Assembly: GCA_949293245.1 (NCBI GenBank) | Contig: CASFCS010000013.1 | Location: forward strand, 1 to 64,000 | Length of the DNA: 64,000 nt | Reading direction: 5' to 3' | Source of the DNA: an uncultured bacterium | GTDB lineage: Bacteria; Bacillota; Clostridia; Oscillospirales; Oscillospiraceae | Shown here: positions 45,682-54,074 of the stretch, piece after piece | Position numbering within the stretch: position 1 is the stretch's first letter | Layout: the number at the start of each line of letters is the position of its first letter | The notes under the pieces: model-generated | What the model was told of the DNA's origin: nothing | The model's input: the letters and a program-made list of their open reading frames with translations, nothing else | The model's database searches: none | Translations under genes and position numbers: made by a program

Positions 45682-45721
45682 GAAAAGACGTTCCCACCCC
45701 CGGGGGGCTCGGAACGTCTTT
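45682..45721 (-). terminator. Intrinsic terminator inside the glnA leader (attenuator)
   Basis: AAAGACGTTCC pairs with GGAACGTCTTT and is followed on the minus strand by TTCTTATT. It lies between the glnA promoter and the glnA start, so it must be bypassed for expression. Confidence 0.7.
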
Positions 45722-45739
45722 GTCCTTCACTATGGTGCG

Positions 45740-45769
45740 ATTATAATCCCCGCTCCGCCGCATTGTCAA
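45740..45769 (-). promoter_or_regulatory. glnA: glnA promoter
   Basis: Perfect TTGACA (45764-45769) and TATAAT (45740-45745) boxes with an 18-base spacer. The transcript would begin near 45733 and run about 12 bases before the leader terminator, leaving a leader of about 90 bases. Confidence 0.75.
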
Positions 45770-45872
45770 GGATTTCTTGCAAACTTCACGGTTTTTATTG
45801 CAATTATCAACCTGCACCCCGGACGTTTCCCGTTATTTATGCAATTTGAACGATTGCTTCATGCAAAAATAT

Positions 45873-45898
45873 GGGGGAGGGCCTGCACGCCCTCCCCC
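45873..45898 (-). terminator. Terminator after the Cys-rich small protein
   Basis: GGGGGAGGGC pairs with GCCCTCCCCC-type sequence, followed on the minus strand by ATATTTTT. Confidence 0.7.
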
Positions 45899-45905
45899 GC
45901 TCCCC

Positions 45906-46070
45906 TCAGCAGCAGCCCGTGCCGCACCCGCAGCCGCTCTTCCCGCCGCCGCAGCAGCAGCACAGCACCAGCAGCAAGATCACGATCCACCAGCAGCCGC
46001 CGCACCCTCCTGTGCTGCCGCAGTTGCTGTTGCAGTTGCAGCCGCAGTTGTTGCCGCACTCCATCATCAT
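45906..46070 (-). CDS. Very Cys-rich small membrane protein
   Basis: A 54-residue protein with 15 cysteines. An N-terminal Cys/Asn/Gly-rich segment (ECGNNCGCNCNSNCG) leads into one hydrophobic helix (WWIVILLLVLCCCC) and a Gly/Cys tail (KSGCGCGTGCC). AAGGAGGA lies seven bases before the first of three ATG codons at 46070, and a terminator follows the stop, so it is a complete transcription unit. The design recalls small spore-associated proteins of Firmicutes, but none is clearly matched. Metal binding or disulfide cross-linking is inference. Confidence 0.65.
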   Translation of the reverse strand: MMMECGNNCGCNCNSNCGSTGGCGGCWWIVILLLVLCCCCGGGKSGCGCGTGCC

Positions 46071-46191
46071 ACCAGTGTCCTCCTTGTATGGATTGGGCGG
46101 CGGCCGCCGCCGCCTGCCCACCCCATACTATGGCCACCGGCAAAAAGGGTTCCCCCTCCCCCCTTCTTTTATACAGGCGGGCAAGTTTTCA

Positions 46192-46220
46192 TTGACTTTC
46201 CCTGAAAGTGTGAGTATAAT
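46192..46220 (+). promoter_or_regulatory. Promoter of tRNA-Pro
   Basis: TTGACT and TATAAT are separated by 17 bases and lie about 50 bases before the tRNA. Confidence 0.7.
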
Positions 46221-46268
46221 GGTTCATGCTGAATCCGCGCCGGTCCTCCGGCCCGGCGGGAAAGGCAT

Positions 46269-46345
46269 CCGGGTGTGGCGAAGTTTGGTATCGCGCTTGG
46301 TTCGGGTCCAAGAGACCGTGGGTTCGAATCCCGCCACTCGGACCA
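46269..46345 (+). tRNA. tRNA-Pro(CGG)
   Basis: Acceptor CCGGGTG pairs with CACTCGG (one G-U). The anticodon stem-loop CTTGG-TTCGGGT-CCAAG gives anticodon CGG, reading CCG. The T-arm is GTGGGTTCGAATCCCGC and CCA is encoded. It lies at the left border of the MobV element, but no second copy of its 3' end is seen in the window. Confidence 0.96.
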
Positions 46346-46354
46346 AAAGAGGAT

Positions 46355-46405
46355 AATCCGAACTGCATCTTCCCTGTGGGGGATGCGTTCGGATTTCTTC
46401 TTTTT
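46355..46405 (+). terminator. Terminator of tRNA-Pro
   Basis: AATCCGAACTGCATC pairs with GATGCGTTCGGATT, followed by TTCTTCTTTTT. Confidence 0.75.
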
Positions 46406-46435
46406 ACTGAAAACTTAAATTTGACCCGATAAACA

Positions 46436-46481
46436 AAAAAGGGCGAACTTTCCTTCTAGCCGAGGAAAGTTCGCCCTTTTT
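46436..46481. terminator. Second strong stem-loop, likely end of the MobV operon
   Basis: AAAAAGGGCGAACTTTCCT pairs with its complement across a nine-base loop, with A and T tracts on both sides. It can stop leftward transcription from the mobilization genes. Confidence 0.75.
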
Positions 46482-46585
46482 CGATTTATTTTTGTCGAAT
46501 TCCTGTGTATGATAGGAACCATAGCAGTTCTTTTGCAGACCTCCTTGTCTTTTCGTTTTTGATGTAGATCACAGCTTACAGGCCA

Positions 46586-46765
46586 TCACTTCGCTTTTTG
46601 ACTCTTAGCCTGCTGGGCCTGCCACTGAGCAAATCGGCGCTGCCCTTCTTCGCTGGCGTAAAACTTTTCGATTTCCGGCAGCAGCACACGGGCCAGCGCC
46701 TCCATCTCATGCTGCGGGATGCCGGTACCATAATCGCTCGGCTTTTTCTTCTTACCGTTCTTCAA
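46586..46765 (-). CDS. Small basic accessory protein of the mobilizable element
   Basis: A 59-residue protein starting at TTG 46765 with GAGGAG seven bases upstream, inside the end of mobV. It reads MKNGKKKKPSDYGTGIPQHE, then a helical acidic/basic region (EALARVLLPEIEKFYASEEG) and an AQQAK tail. Similar short proteins accompany MobV relaxases in clostridial elements, but no function is assigned. The tight overlap with mobV argues for co-expression. Confidence 0.6.
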   Translation of the reverse strand: MKNGKKKKPSDYGTGIPQHEMEALARVLLPEIEKFYASEEGQRRFAQWQAQQAKSQKAK

Positions 46766-47735
46766 TAGGCCGCTCCTCTCTCCCGTGGTCGCCACGGGCA
46801 TACACATCTAACACTTCCTTGGGGATACTATCCAGCACAGCGACGGCATCCGCATAGTCTCGCCGCAGTTTGGCGTCGGCCAGCTGCTTCAATGTACTTT
46901 CTTTGGTAGCCTTGTCCAGAGACTGCTCCAGCTGTGCGTTTTCCTGTTTCAGCTTTTTGTTCTCGGCGGTAGTGGTTGTGAACGCCACCTGATACTTCTT
47001 CATCGTGGTGTGCATCTGCTCCACCGCCGGAATATACTTGTCCAGCAGCGCTGCAATCTCAGTAGCTCTGCTTTTGGCGTTAAATGCTCCAATACCGGCC
47101 AGCAGTTCCTCCAGCTTGGCTTTCTGCTTGGTCAAGCGGGTCATCTCCTTGAATACCCTGGGCGGAATGTGGTCACGCCCAGTCTGGCTGGCACTCTCGC
47201 CACGCTCCAGCTCCGGGTATGTTCGGACCATGTGGGACCAGAAGTTGTCCTGCCACTGGGTCAGCTTTTTCTTATTGCCCACGATCTCCTTGGCGCTAAG
47301 CCTGCCGTCCGCAGTCAGCGGGACAAAAGAAAGGTGCATATGGGGCGTTTTCTCGTCCATATGCACCACGGCGGATATGATATTGGCCTTATTCTGATAT
47401 TGCTCAAAGAATCGCAGGGCCTCCTCAAAGTAGGCTCGAACCTCTGCCCGTTTTTTACCTTTGAAAAACTCCGGGCTGGCCGTGAACAGCACCTCCACAA
47501 CCCGCACACTGTCTTTTCGGGTGCGACAGCCAGCGGCGGCAATTTGTTTTTCTGCCTCTGCACGGTATCTCTGCACCGGCTCCACCAGATGAAAATTGTA
47601 CTTGCTTCTGCTGACGTCCACATCGGGGTTGCTGGCGTATTTTTCCTTGGTGCGCTCATTGTGGGCTTCAATGTTCCCGATTTCCGGCCCCTTGTACTTG
47701 GCAAACCGCATAATCCCATATTGTGCCTGATCCAC
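46752..47735 (-). CDS. mobV: MobV family relaxase (Pre/Mob plasmid mobilization protein)
   Basis: The 327-residue protein nicks the element's oriT and pilots the strand during conjugal transfer using another element's channel. The three-His metal motif HMDEKTPHMH is at residues 125-134. The N-terminus YGIMRFAKYKG is the family start, and residues 220-300 form a coiled coil. Start GTG 47735 is chosen for CAGGAGGGA six bases ahead; the open frame upstream overlaps the primase gene. It follows the primase gene by about 80 bases that hold a perfect inverted repeat, a candidate oriT. Confidence 0.88.
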   Translation of the reverse strand: MDQAQYGIMRFAKYKGPEIGNIEAHNERTKEKYASNPDVDVSRSKYNFHLVEPVQRYRAEAEKQIAAAGCRTRKDSVRVVEVLFTASPEFFKGKKRAEVRAYFEEALRFFEQYQNKANIISAVVHMDEKTPHMHLSFVPLTADGRLSAKEIVGNKKKLTQWQDNFWSHMVRTYPELERGESASQTGRDHIPPRVFKEMTRLTKQKAKLEELLAGIGAFNAKSRATEIAALLDKYIPAVEQMHTTMKKYQVAFTTTTAENKKLKQENAQLEQSLDKATKESTLKQLADAKLRRDYADAVAVLDSIPKEVLDVYARGDHGREERPIEER

Positions 47736-47794
47736 GTTTGATCCCTCCTGTTTGATAGGCAAATTGCTGTAAAAGAGCAAACAGCGGTCAATCA

Positions 47795-47862
47795 CTGCGT
47801 ACGTGCGTACATGGTCAGCGTCGCCACTCCTCCGGCACATCTTCCGGTACGCACGTACGCAG
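47795..47862. repeat. Perfect 16-bp inverted repeat, candidate oriT
   Basis: CTGCGTACGTGCGTAC (47795-47810) and its exact complement (47847-47862) enclose 36 bases, 60 bases upstream of the mobV start. oriT sites of MobV elements commonly lie just upstream of the relaxase gene and contain an inverted repeat. The right arm overlaps the last codons of the primase gene. Confidence 0.5.
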
Positions 47863-49197
47863 CGAATCACCGGAAAACACCGACATATTACTTCTCACCA
47901 ATACCTCAATGCCCAGGAATCCACGCACACGCCGACCGGCGGCATTGGTAATATTGTTGCAGTATTCCAGATGGTAGCGGTTCTGGTTGGCGATGAGAGC
48001 ATCGCTGAAGCTGCGGGGTTTTAGAGAAAGCAGGCTGTTTTCGGTGCAGAAAATCTGATATGCCTCGTACAGCTCCTTGGAGCTGGCGGAAGCATCGGCT
48101 TTTAGCCGGATATATCCATCCGAATCCAGAAAATCGAACACATTGTTGTTGTCCCTCTTAACGGCCTCCCGGTTTTCTTTGGTGCGCTCACTTTCGGTAA
48201 ACTTGAAGTTGTTGGCAACCAGACTTTGCAAACCCTCAAAGGCCCACAGCAGGATGCCCTCCACCTCGGCCTTCATCTTTTCGGCCAGGTCTGGGTCATC
48301 CACACGGTTAGCAGGCTTGTCCTTTGTGGTCAGCACCAGCTGGCGGCGATAAAATCCATCGCTCCGGTCAAACAGTGCCTGCAAATCTCCGTTGGAGAAG
48401 GCCAGCAGCCGGGCGCACATCCATCCCTGATAGCTCTGCTTGCCCTTGCGCTCCAAATCCATCTTGCCCTGGGCGGCGGTAACAATGGATTTTACATAGT
48501 TGGTCTGGCGCAGGGCCTCCATCCGCATATCGTCGTCCACGCACAGGAGGATATGCTCCAGGTCCGCACGGGCAAATCGGTTCACCGATACCTTTCCTAT
48601 ACTGCCGTCCTTCATATTCACACCGAACAAATGCCCCAGCACAGCGCCGATCTGGCTCTTGCCTTCACCACCGTTTCCCTTGAGAATCATCATCCGCTGC
48701 CCCTTGTTGCTGGGGATCAGGCAGTAGCCGATATACTCCTGCAAGGTTGGAATGTCCTCCATGTGAAGCAGGCCATCCAGAAATTGCAGCCAGAGGGCGG
48801 GCTTTGGAGCGTTGGGATGGTAGGCCACGGGGAAGCGATTGCGGACAATCTTAGGCTTGCCTTCCTCAAAGGTGCCGTCCAGGAACAAGGTGCCGTTCGC
48901 CAGATGAATCCGATCCGGTTCCGGTGGAAAATCCTCGACCAGTGCCGCCAGTTTCATCAGCTCCACAATGTTGCTGATTTTGCGGGGGACGTTGCTGACG
49001 GCGCAGCACTTCAATTCCTCAAAGATTTCTCCCCGCAAGGGCAGTTCATCGGTGACACGGCCTTCTGGTGTGAAAAAGGTCCCGTTCGTGAAGATGACCT
49101 TGTGCGTCTGCAAGAACTCCTCACAAAACAGGGCTTCGTTGATGCTTTTGCCATCGAACCAGATGGGCATCCCGTCAGGCTGCTGTTTGTTTTTCAT
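47815..49197 (-). CDS. P4/D5-type primase-helicase of the mobilizable element
   Basis: The 460-residue protein is an SF3-type helicase with Walker A GNGGEGKS at residues 174-181 and a Walker B-like ILLCVDDDM at about 216-224. An N-terminal D5-like domain includes IHLANGTLFLDGTF. The C-terminus is a winged-helix-like region including YEAYQIFCTENSLLSLKPRS. Proteins of this type start replication of phages and satellite elements. AAGGAGGGA lies seven bases before ATG 49197; the frame upstream is unsupported. Confidence 0.85.
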   Translation of the reverse strand: MKNKQQPDGMPIWFDGKSINEALFCEEFLQTHKVIFTNGTFFTPEGRVTDELPLRGEIFEELKCCAVSNVPRKISNIVELMKLAALVEDFPPEPDRIHLANGTLFLDGTFEEGKPKIVRNRFPVAYHPNAPKPALWLQFLDGLLHMEDIPTLQEYIGYCLIPSNKGQRMMILKGNGGEGKSQIGAVLGHLFGVNMKDGSIGKVSVNRFARADLEHILLCVDDDMRMEALRQTNYVKSIVTAAQGKMDLERKGKQSYQGWMCARLLAFSNGDLQALFDRSDGFYRRQLVLTTKDKPANRVDDPDLAEKMKAEVEGILLWAFEGLQSLVANNFKFTESERTKENREAVKRDNNNVFDFLDSDGYIRLKADASASSKELYEAYQIFCTENSLLSLKPRSFSDALIANQNRYHLEYCNNITNAAGRRVRGFLGIEVLVRSNMSVFSGDSLRTCVPEDVPEEWRR

Positions 49198-49426
49198 GGG
49201 TCTATCCCTCCTTAAAATGTGGTAGGTCTCTGCCTGTCTGCCTGAATATACGGAGAAAAAGGCTATAGACCTAAAAAACAGGCAAAAGTGCAGGAAATAA
49301 AAAAATCCGCCCTGCCATCTTGCAGAAATGCAAGACCACAGGGCTGTGCAGCATAGAAAATTGTTTGATCTTTCCCGTGCTCTCCGATACAATGGAGACA
49401 AGCTGGTTGGGAGAGGAGGAGTGTTT

Positions 49427-50266
49427 ATGGAACCAGTTTTTCTGCCGGGAGACCTGCGGACCCGAATCGTGGATTTAATGAAATACCACAAGATTTCTCA
49501 GGCGGATCTGGCCGTGAAAATCGGCATAACCGAGAGTACCTTAAACCGTTTTCTGACTGGAAAGGTGGAAAAGCTGGGCCACGAGCAAGTCCTCCGCCTG
49601 GCCCGGACCTTTCAGGTATCCACCGACTTTTTGCTGGGGCTGACGGAGATCTCAGACCGCAAAAACTATGAGATTTCCGAACTGGGATTATCCGTGGAGG
49701 CGGCTAAAAATTTATATCTGGGCAAGGTGCAGCCAGATGTGGTAAACCGGCTTTTGGAAAGCCCCCGCTTTGCAGAAGTGACCTATTTGATCGGCCAATA
49801 TCTGGACGATACGCTGGCAGAGGGATATGCGCTTCAAAACCAGATGATGACCACCCTCCGCTCCATGTTGATGGGAGCTGTGCGGACCGACGCCACCGTG
49901 CAAGCGGCTAGAGAGGTAAACCGCCTGAAAGTGCCGCCCTATCAGGCCGACTTGACCACCATTCAAAACCAGTTTATGGCGGCGGTGCGGGAAGTCAAGC
50001 AAGAGGTGGGAAACGATCTGGATGCCGCCAAAAGCCTCTCCAAAGCCGTCACCCAGAAGATGTTTACAGAGCTGACCAAGGGCCAGGATATGCAAAGCCC
50101 ATCCGTCACACCGAAGCAGATTGCACAAGCGGTGACAAGCAGCGTGTCCGGTATGGATGGCGTCAATTTGGATGCCCTAAATCAGTTCGGGCAGGCAATC
50201 CAGACATTCTTGGAAAGCACCTTAGCACCGCCAGCGTCACATATAGATGAAGAACCGGACCAATGA
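49427..50266 (+). CDS. XRE family transcriptional regulator with extended helical C-terminus
   Basis: The 279-residue protein has an N-terminal helix-turn-helix (about 10-70: LMKYHKISQADLAVKIGITE, then STDFLLGLTE). A helical C-terminal region of about 200 residues has no recognised domain. GAGAGGAGGAG precedes the start. It is divergent from the primase-mobV operon and so probably controls it. Its stop overlaps the sigma factor start by 20 bases. Confidence 0.8.
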   Translation: MEPVFLPGDLRTRIVDLMKYHKISQADLAVKIGITESTLNRFLTGKVEKLGHEQVLRLARTFQVSTDFLLGLTEISDRKNYEISELGLSVEAAKNLYLGKVQPDVVNRLLESPRFAEVTYLIGQYLDDTLAEGYALQNQMMTTLRSMLMGAVRTDATVQAAREVNRLKVPPYQADLTTIQNQFMAAVREVKQEVGNDLDAAKSLSKAVTQKMFTELTKGQDMQSPSVTPKQIAQAVTSSVSGMDGVNLDALNQFGQAIQTFLESTLAPPASHIDEEPDQ

Positions 50267-50909
50267 ACAGCTGTGCGCCCTGGCTCAAAAGGGGGACGCC
50301 GCAGCCCGCAGCCTGCTGCTGGAGCAAAACATGGGGTTTCTCCGCAAGACCGCCGGAGAACTGTACCGAAGCATGAACCTTGCCCAGAGTGATCTCTGTG
50401 TGGACTGCGAAGATTTGGTCCAAGAGGGCAGCGTTGGCCTGTTGAGCGCCGCTGAGGGGTTTGATGCTGCACGTGGTATCAAGTTTCTGACCTATGCGGC
50501 CCCTGCCATCCGCAACGCCATGACCGATTTGATCCGGGCGGAATTTGCCCAGTTTGAGCAAAAAGTGGTGCATGGTGAAAACGAACTGGGCATTCAGATC
50601 ATCCGTCTGGAAGATGTGCGGAGCGAGGAAGAACAGGCCCAGCGCATCGAGGCCATCTCCCATCCTCTGGCACGTTCTCCAGAGGAAATTTACATCAAGC
50701 AAGAAGAACTTTCCGAGCTGTATCAGGCCCTTGGGATGCTGTCTGCCAGAGAGCAGACTTATCTTCTGTATCGGTTTGGGTTTACAGATGATACAGCCCA
50801 CCCCCTGATCGGGACGGCGCTTCATTTTCACCTCAGTGAGAGCCGGGCAAAGCGCACTGAGGAACAAGCACTGGACAATCTATGGCTGGAGCTGCCCTGG
50901 TGGTTTTAG
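50247..50909 (+). CDS. Sigma-70 family RNA polymerase sigma factor of the element
   Basis: The 220-residue protein has a clear sigma region 2 (DCEDLVQEGSVGLLSAAEGF, then GIKFLTYAAPAIRNAMTDLI). Its region 4 is short and unusual (LSAREQTYLLYRFGFTDDTA). Such small sigma factors are frequent on clostridial mobilizable elements and may switch on transfer or excision genes. Co-translation with the XRE regulator (overlap of 20 bases) suggests they act together. Confidence 0.8.
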   Translation: MKNRTNEQLCALAQKGDAAARSLLLEQNMGFLRKTAGELYRSMNLAQSDLCVDCEDLVQEGSVGLLSAAEGFDAARGIKFLTYAAPAIRNAMTDLIRAEFAQFEQKVVHGENELGIQIIRLEDVRSEEEQAQRIEAISHPLARSPEEIYIKQEELSELYQALGMLSAREQTYLLYRFGFTDDTAHPLIGTALHFHLSESRAKRTEEQALDNLWLELPWWF

Positions 50910-51612
50910 TGCGTTTCGCTGCGGCGGGACGGGAGCTTATATACCTCTGCTTCCTTTTCCGGTCAGGCGGATTTTGCCCTCTGTGCAAATCCTGATTTCG
51001 TCTGTGGCCGTACAAAATCCGCCTGTCCTACTGCCGCCGAAAAGTGTCTGCCCGCTGTCCATCTGCCCAAGTCGCAGATGCCACAGTCAGCCCCTTCCCG
51101 GCGTCAGCGGTCAGCAAAGGTATAACACACTAGACTTTCCTACGGAAAATCGTGTGCCAACAGGGATGCTGCTCGCCCCTATTGGAAACCCAGAGCCAAA
51201 GGGGCTATGCCCCTCTGGACACCCCGTCTGTTCATGCAGTGGCTATCCATCCTGCTCCCGCACGTTGGATACGCTCCTGCCCGAACAGGTAAAACAGGCA
51301 CAGAGATTCGCCCGGATGGCGGGCAAATTTCTGTGCCTGCGTTTGTTCAGCGGCTGCTGGGCAAAGATGGTCTGAAAGCGTTGCTGACTAATAAACTGGA
51401 ATCTTCTGTATGATAGTAAAACGAAATCGCGATGAAGCAGTGGACATAAAAATGTCGGGGAAAATTTGTACTATATCATGTATCAACATTTGGCAATATT
51501 GTAAATTTACTCTCCTGAGTATATAAACACCTAAAAAACGATATATAGAATGCTTTTATGAATATCTACTTTATATTATACGGGCCGGCCGCTTTTTTGG
51601 ACTGCTTAACCT
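50910..51612. other. Spacer after the sigma factor gene
   Basis: No gene is supported. A 68-codon frame at 51207-51413 has no ribosome site. Structured parts are present: a hairpin in the GCCAAAGGGGCTATGCCCCT region at about 51195-51217 and a 19-bp stem with a few mismatches at 51295-51339 (CAGGCACAGA and complement). From about 51420 the sequence becomes strongly AT-rich. This probably holds the right part of the mobilizable element, but no end could be fixed. Confidence 0.4.
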
Positions 51613-52800
51613 TTAGGATTGCTCACTTATCCCAAGGGACCGGAACTCATCTGCCAAAGGGTCCTCCGAAGGAACCAACCAGACCGTCCGGTTCGCAGAC
51701 TGATCTATATGGTCTCGCACCGTGGTCTTTGCCTGACCCAAGCCGATACACTCAAGCTGGTCTGCGGGAACCCCCATCTCACACAAAAGGTCGCGCACAG
51801 AGTTAGCGCGTTCTAATCCGAAATTTTGGGCGTACTCCATAGTCACGCCATCCACATCGGCCGTTGAACCGGCCAAAACATATTTGGTCTCTGGGACCCT
51901 CTTTATTGCTTCCACAATCTGGGTAAGCTGCTGGCGCGCAGCCTCTTTATTTGCAATTTCGGTGCTGTCGGGTTCAAAAAAGATGATATCACTATCCAAA
52001 GAAACGGGCTCGACTGGTTCCGGTTTTGCCGCTGTTACCTCGATTGTCGAAACCTCTGGCGCGTCTTCTACTTCAGAGGTGGCAGGAAGATCAGAATGGA
52101 AGGTGACTGAGGAGGCTCCGGATTCCTCCAAATAAGAGTCCCAAAACAGCCGCAGCATCTCTATCTGGTCTGCTGCCAAAGCAGGTTGCTCCCCATCTAC
52201 GTCTCCTAAAAAATACCAGTGAATATCAACTCCATTTAACGAGGACAGGTAATTTTGCTCTCTTAGCTGGTTGATTATGTCATCCACATCAAGCGCACCC
52301 AGCGCATAGTTTTGCATCTCAAACGGGAGACAGGTATTTATGCCGCTGTGAAATATTACCATTTCCTTCTTCTCCGAAGTACCGGCCTGGAGTTGGCGGG
52401 CGCCCAGCTGGATCGCGCCAATTAAATCGGTCTCTTTGGCTTTCGCACGGCTCTCTTCCAGACTCTGTGCTACTTGCTCACAGCGCTCTGAGAGTTCTTT
52501 CTGCCAATGATATTCATTCTTACTTCTTCGCTCCCCAAACTCTATCGGTGCGCCGCAGAGCCAAGGGTCGCCGTCGGCGCAGAGGATGGAAACGGAGCTT
52601 CCGTCCACGGAGGCGGTGTCCAGGATCAAGTCCTCGGTTCTATCAGGGGCCGAGGCGGGCATATTTTGTCCGTTGAGAGTAATGATAACCAGGTCGGTGG
52701 CAGCAACGGTCTCTTTTTCACAGCCAGCCAGAAGCAGAACGGACGAAAGAAGCAGCAGGACGGCGGCGATGGAGCGCAAATAGCTGGTAAAAGTTTTCAT
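51613..52800 (-). CDS. OmpA-domain lipoprotein with possible VWA-like N-terminal domain
   Basis: The 395-residue protein has a lipoprotein signal (AAVLLLLSSVLLLAGC) and an extracytoplasmic region. Residues about 35-240 alternate beta strands and helices like a degenerate VWA fold: TDLVIITLNGQNMPASAP, LIGAIQLGARQL, MVIFHSGINTC and VDIHWYFLGDV. After a Pro/Glu linker comes an OmpA-like peptidoglycan-binding domain (about 270-380: IIFFEPDSTEIANKEAARQQ, then GLERANSVRDLLCEMGV). It is the last gene of a four-gene minus-strand operon of unknown role. OmpA domains are uncommon in Firmicutes. Confidence 0.75.
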   Translation of the reverse strand: MKTFTSYLRSIAAVLLLLSSVLLLAGCEKETVAATDLVIITLNGQNMPASAPDRTEDLILDTASVDGSSVSILCADGDPWLCGAPIEFGERRSKNEYHWQKELSERCEQVAQSLEESRAKAKETDLIGAIQLGARQLQAGTSEKKEMVIFHSGINTCLPFEMQNYALGALDVDDIINQLREQNYLSSLNGVDIHWYFLGDVDGEQPALAADQIEMLRLFWDSYLEESGASSVTFHSDLPATSEVEDAPEVSTIEVTAAKPEPVEPVSLDSDIIFFEPDSTEIANKEAARQQLTQIVEAIKRVPETKYVLAGSTADVDGVTMEYAQNFGLERANSVRDLLCEMGVPADQLECIGLGQAKTTVRDHIDQSANRTVWLVPSEDPLADEFRSLGISEQS

Positions 52801-52871
52801 GATGATTCCTCCTTTTTTCTCTATATTAAGATTCTCGACCGTTTCTCTGTCAATGTCAGGGGAAGAAAATT

Positions 52872-53639
52872 TTATGGCACTCTGCCGGAACGGTATTTCT
52901 CTGTGGGCGCTATACTCACATCTTCGCCAAATTGTTCTAAATTTTTTATCATCTCGCCTGCATCAAGCAATAAGTCATGATCTTTCAGCATATTAGCCGC
53001 TTCGGTCGTCCCAAGTTCTTCGGCCAGTGCGATTCGGAGCTTGTACTGTGCTTGGGTGAGTGCGGCTTTCAAGCGGGACATGGACAAGCGGAACATTTGT
53101 ACATCATAGGCCTCGGGATCCATTTTTTGAAAGACGGCGTGAAGCCGCTGACACGTGGCTTTTTCTTCCAAAAGTTCCATCTGGATGTTTGACCTCTGTC
53201 TTTTCAGTTCCTCAAGCCTCGTTTTGTTGGGATCAAGGTCCCACCCCAATACAAAGGAGAGAATCGATGTAGCGATTGGGATGATGAGCCTGGCAATGGT
53301 ACCATTTTGGAAGAGATCCGTGCTTTCGCTTTGATAGGAAGCCGCCACAGCGATCAAGACAAGACTTATAAATGCCAGGAAAAATACGAGGAGCATTGCT
53401 GCAGCGGCCAGCTTTTCTTTGCTGCCAATTCTCTTCTGACTCTGGGAAACAATAGAAGCCGCATATGCCAGACTGGCATTCAGGCAAACAGCCAACACGC
53501 CGGATACAAACCCACTAATCAACGGGGTCTCATTGTATATTTTTGCGGAAAACTCCAAAATGCAGATGAGATCGGACACGATGCACAGAAGCACGACAGG
53601 CGTGGGGCTCCACTTCGTATTTTTGATTTTTTCCTTCAT
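52872..53639 (-). CDS. Four-helix membrane protein with coiled-coil tail
   Basis: The 255-residue protein has hydrophobic helices at about residues 14-30, 39-62, 78-101 and 117-135. A long amphipathic coiled coil follows (about 140-230: LEELKRQRSNIQMELLEEKA). No known domain is recognised. Its place between the soluble coiled-coil genes and the OmpA lipoprotein suggests a membrane complex; any motor or channel role is inference. The stop lies about 70 bases before the lipoprotein start. Confidence 0.65.
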   Translation of the reverse strand: MKEKIKNTKWSPTPVVLLCIVSDLICILEFSAKIYNETPLISGFVSGVLAVCLNASLAYAASIVSQSQKRIGSKEKLAAAAMLLVFFLAFISLVLIAVAASYQSESTDLFQNGTIARLIIPIATSILSFVLGWDLDPNKTRLEELKRQRSNIQMELLEEKATCQRLHAVFQKMDPEAYDVQMFRLSMSRLKAALTQAQYKLRIALAEELGTTEAANMLKDHDLLLDAGEMIKNLEQFGEDVSIAPTEKYRSGRVP

Positions 53640-53648
53640 AATAACCCC

Positions 53649-54074
53649 CTATTTCTTTCCATCCTGTTGTTCTAACGCACGGATTTCTGCTTCCAATTCG
53701 GCCAGACGCTCTTCCATAAGGCGGATACGGGCACAGCTCCGGTCATAGTCGGCTTCCACGTCAGTGCGCATCCCGATGCACTCGCGCTGGTGCATGATCC
53801 GGGTCTCGGCCAGTTCGACGGCCTTTTGGACCCCGTGCAAGTCAATCAGCGTTTCCAAAATCCCCTTCTGTTCAACGCTGACGTCGAGTTTCGAGAGGCT
53901 GGCGCATGCCTCCTTCAGGCAGGCCTCAAAATCCTCGGTAGAGTGGGTTTGGTATGCGCCAGGGGTGGTAGTGGCACTGGGGCGGGCATAGTCGATTTTC
54001 TTAACGACATAGCGGTGGGGCCAGTCTACGGTAACCTCGCTGACCGCGTCTTTTTTCTTCGATTTTCGTTTCAT
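53649..54074 (-). CDS. Small coiled-coil protein of the unknown operon
   Basis: The 141-residue protein has a basic start (MKRKSKKKDAVSEV), a middle helical region and a C-terminal coiled coil (MEERLAELEAEIRALEQQDG). It overlaps the upstream gene by four bases (ATGA) and precedes the membrane protein gene by nine bases. No family is recognised. Confidence 0.6.
   Translation of the reverse strand: MKRKSKKKDAVSEVTVDWPHRYVVKKIDYARPSATTTPGAYQTHSTEDFEACLKEACASLSKLDVSVEQKGILETLIDLHGVQKAVELAETRIMHQRECIGMRTDVEADYDRSCARIRLMEERLAELEAEIRALEQQDGKK

Noticed and set aside
46269-46345. tRNA-Pro as the attachment site of the MobV element
   Set aside because: The position fits, but no second copy of the tRNA 3' end was found to the right in the window, so no att pair can be claimed.
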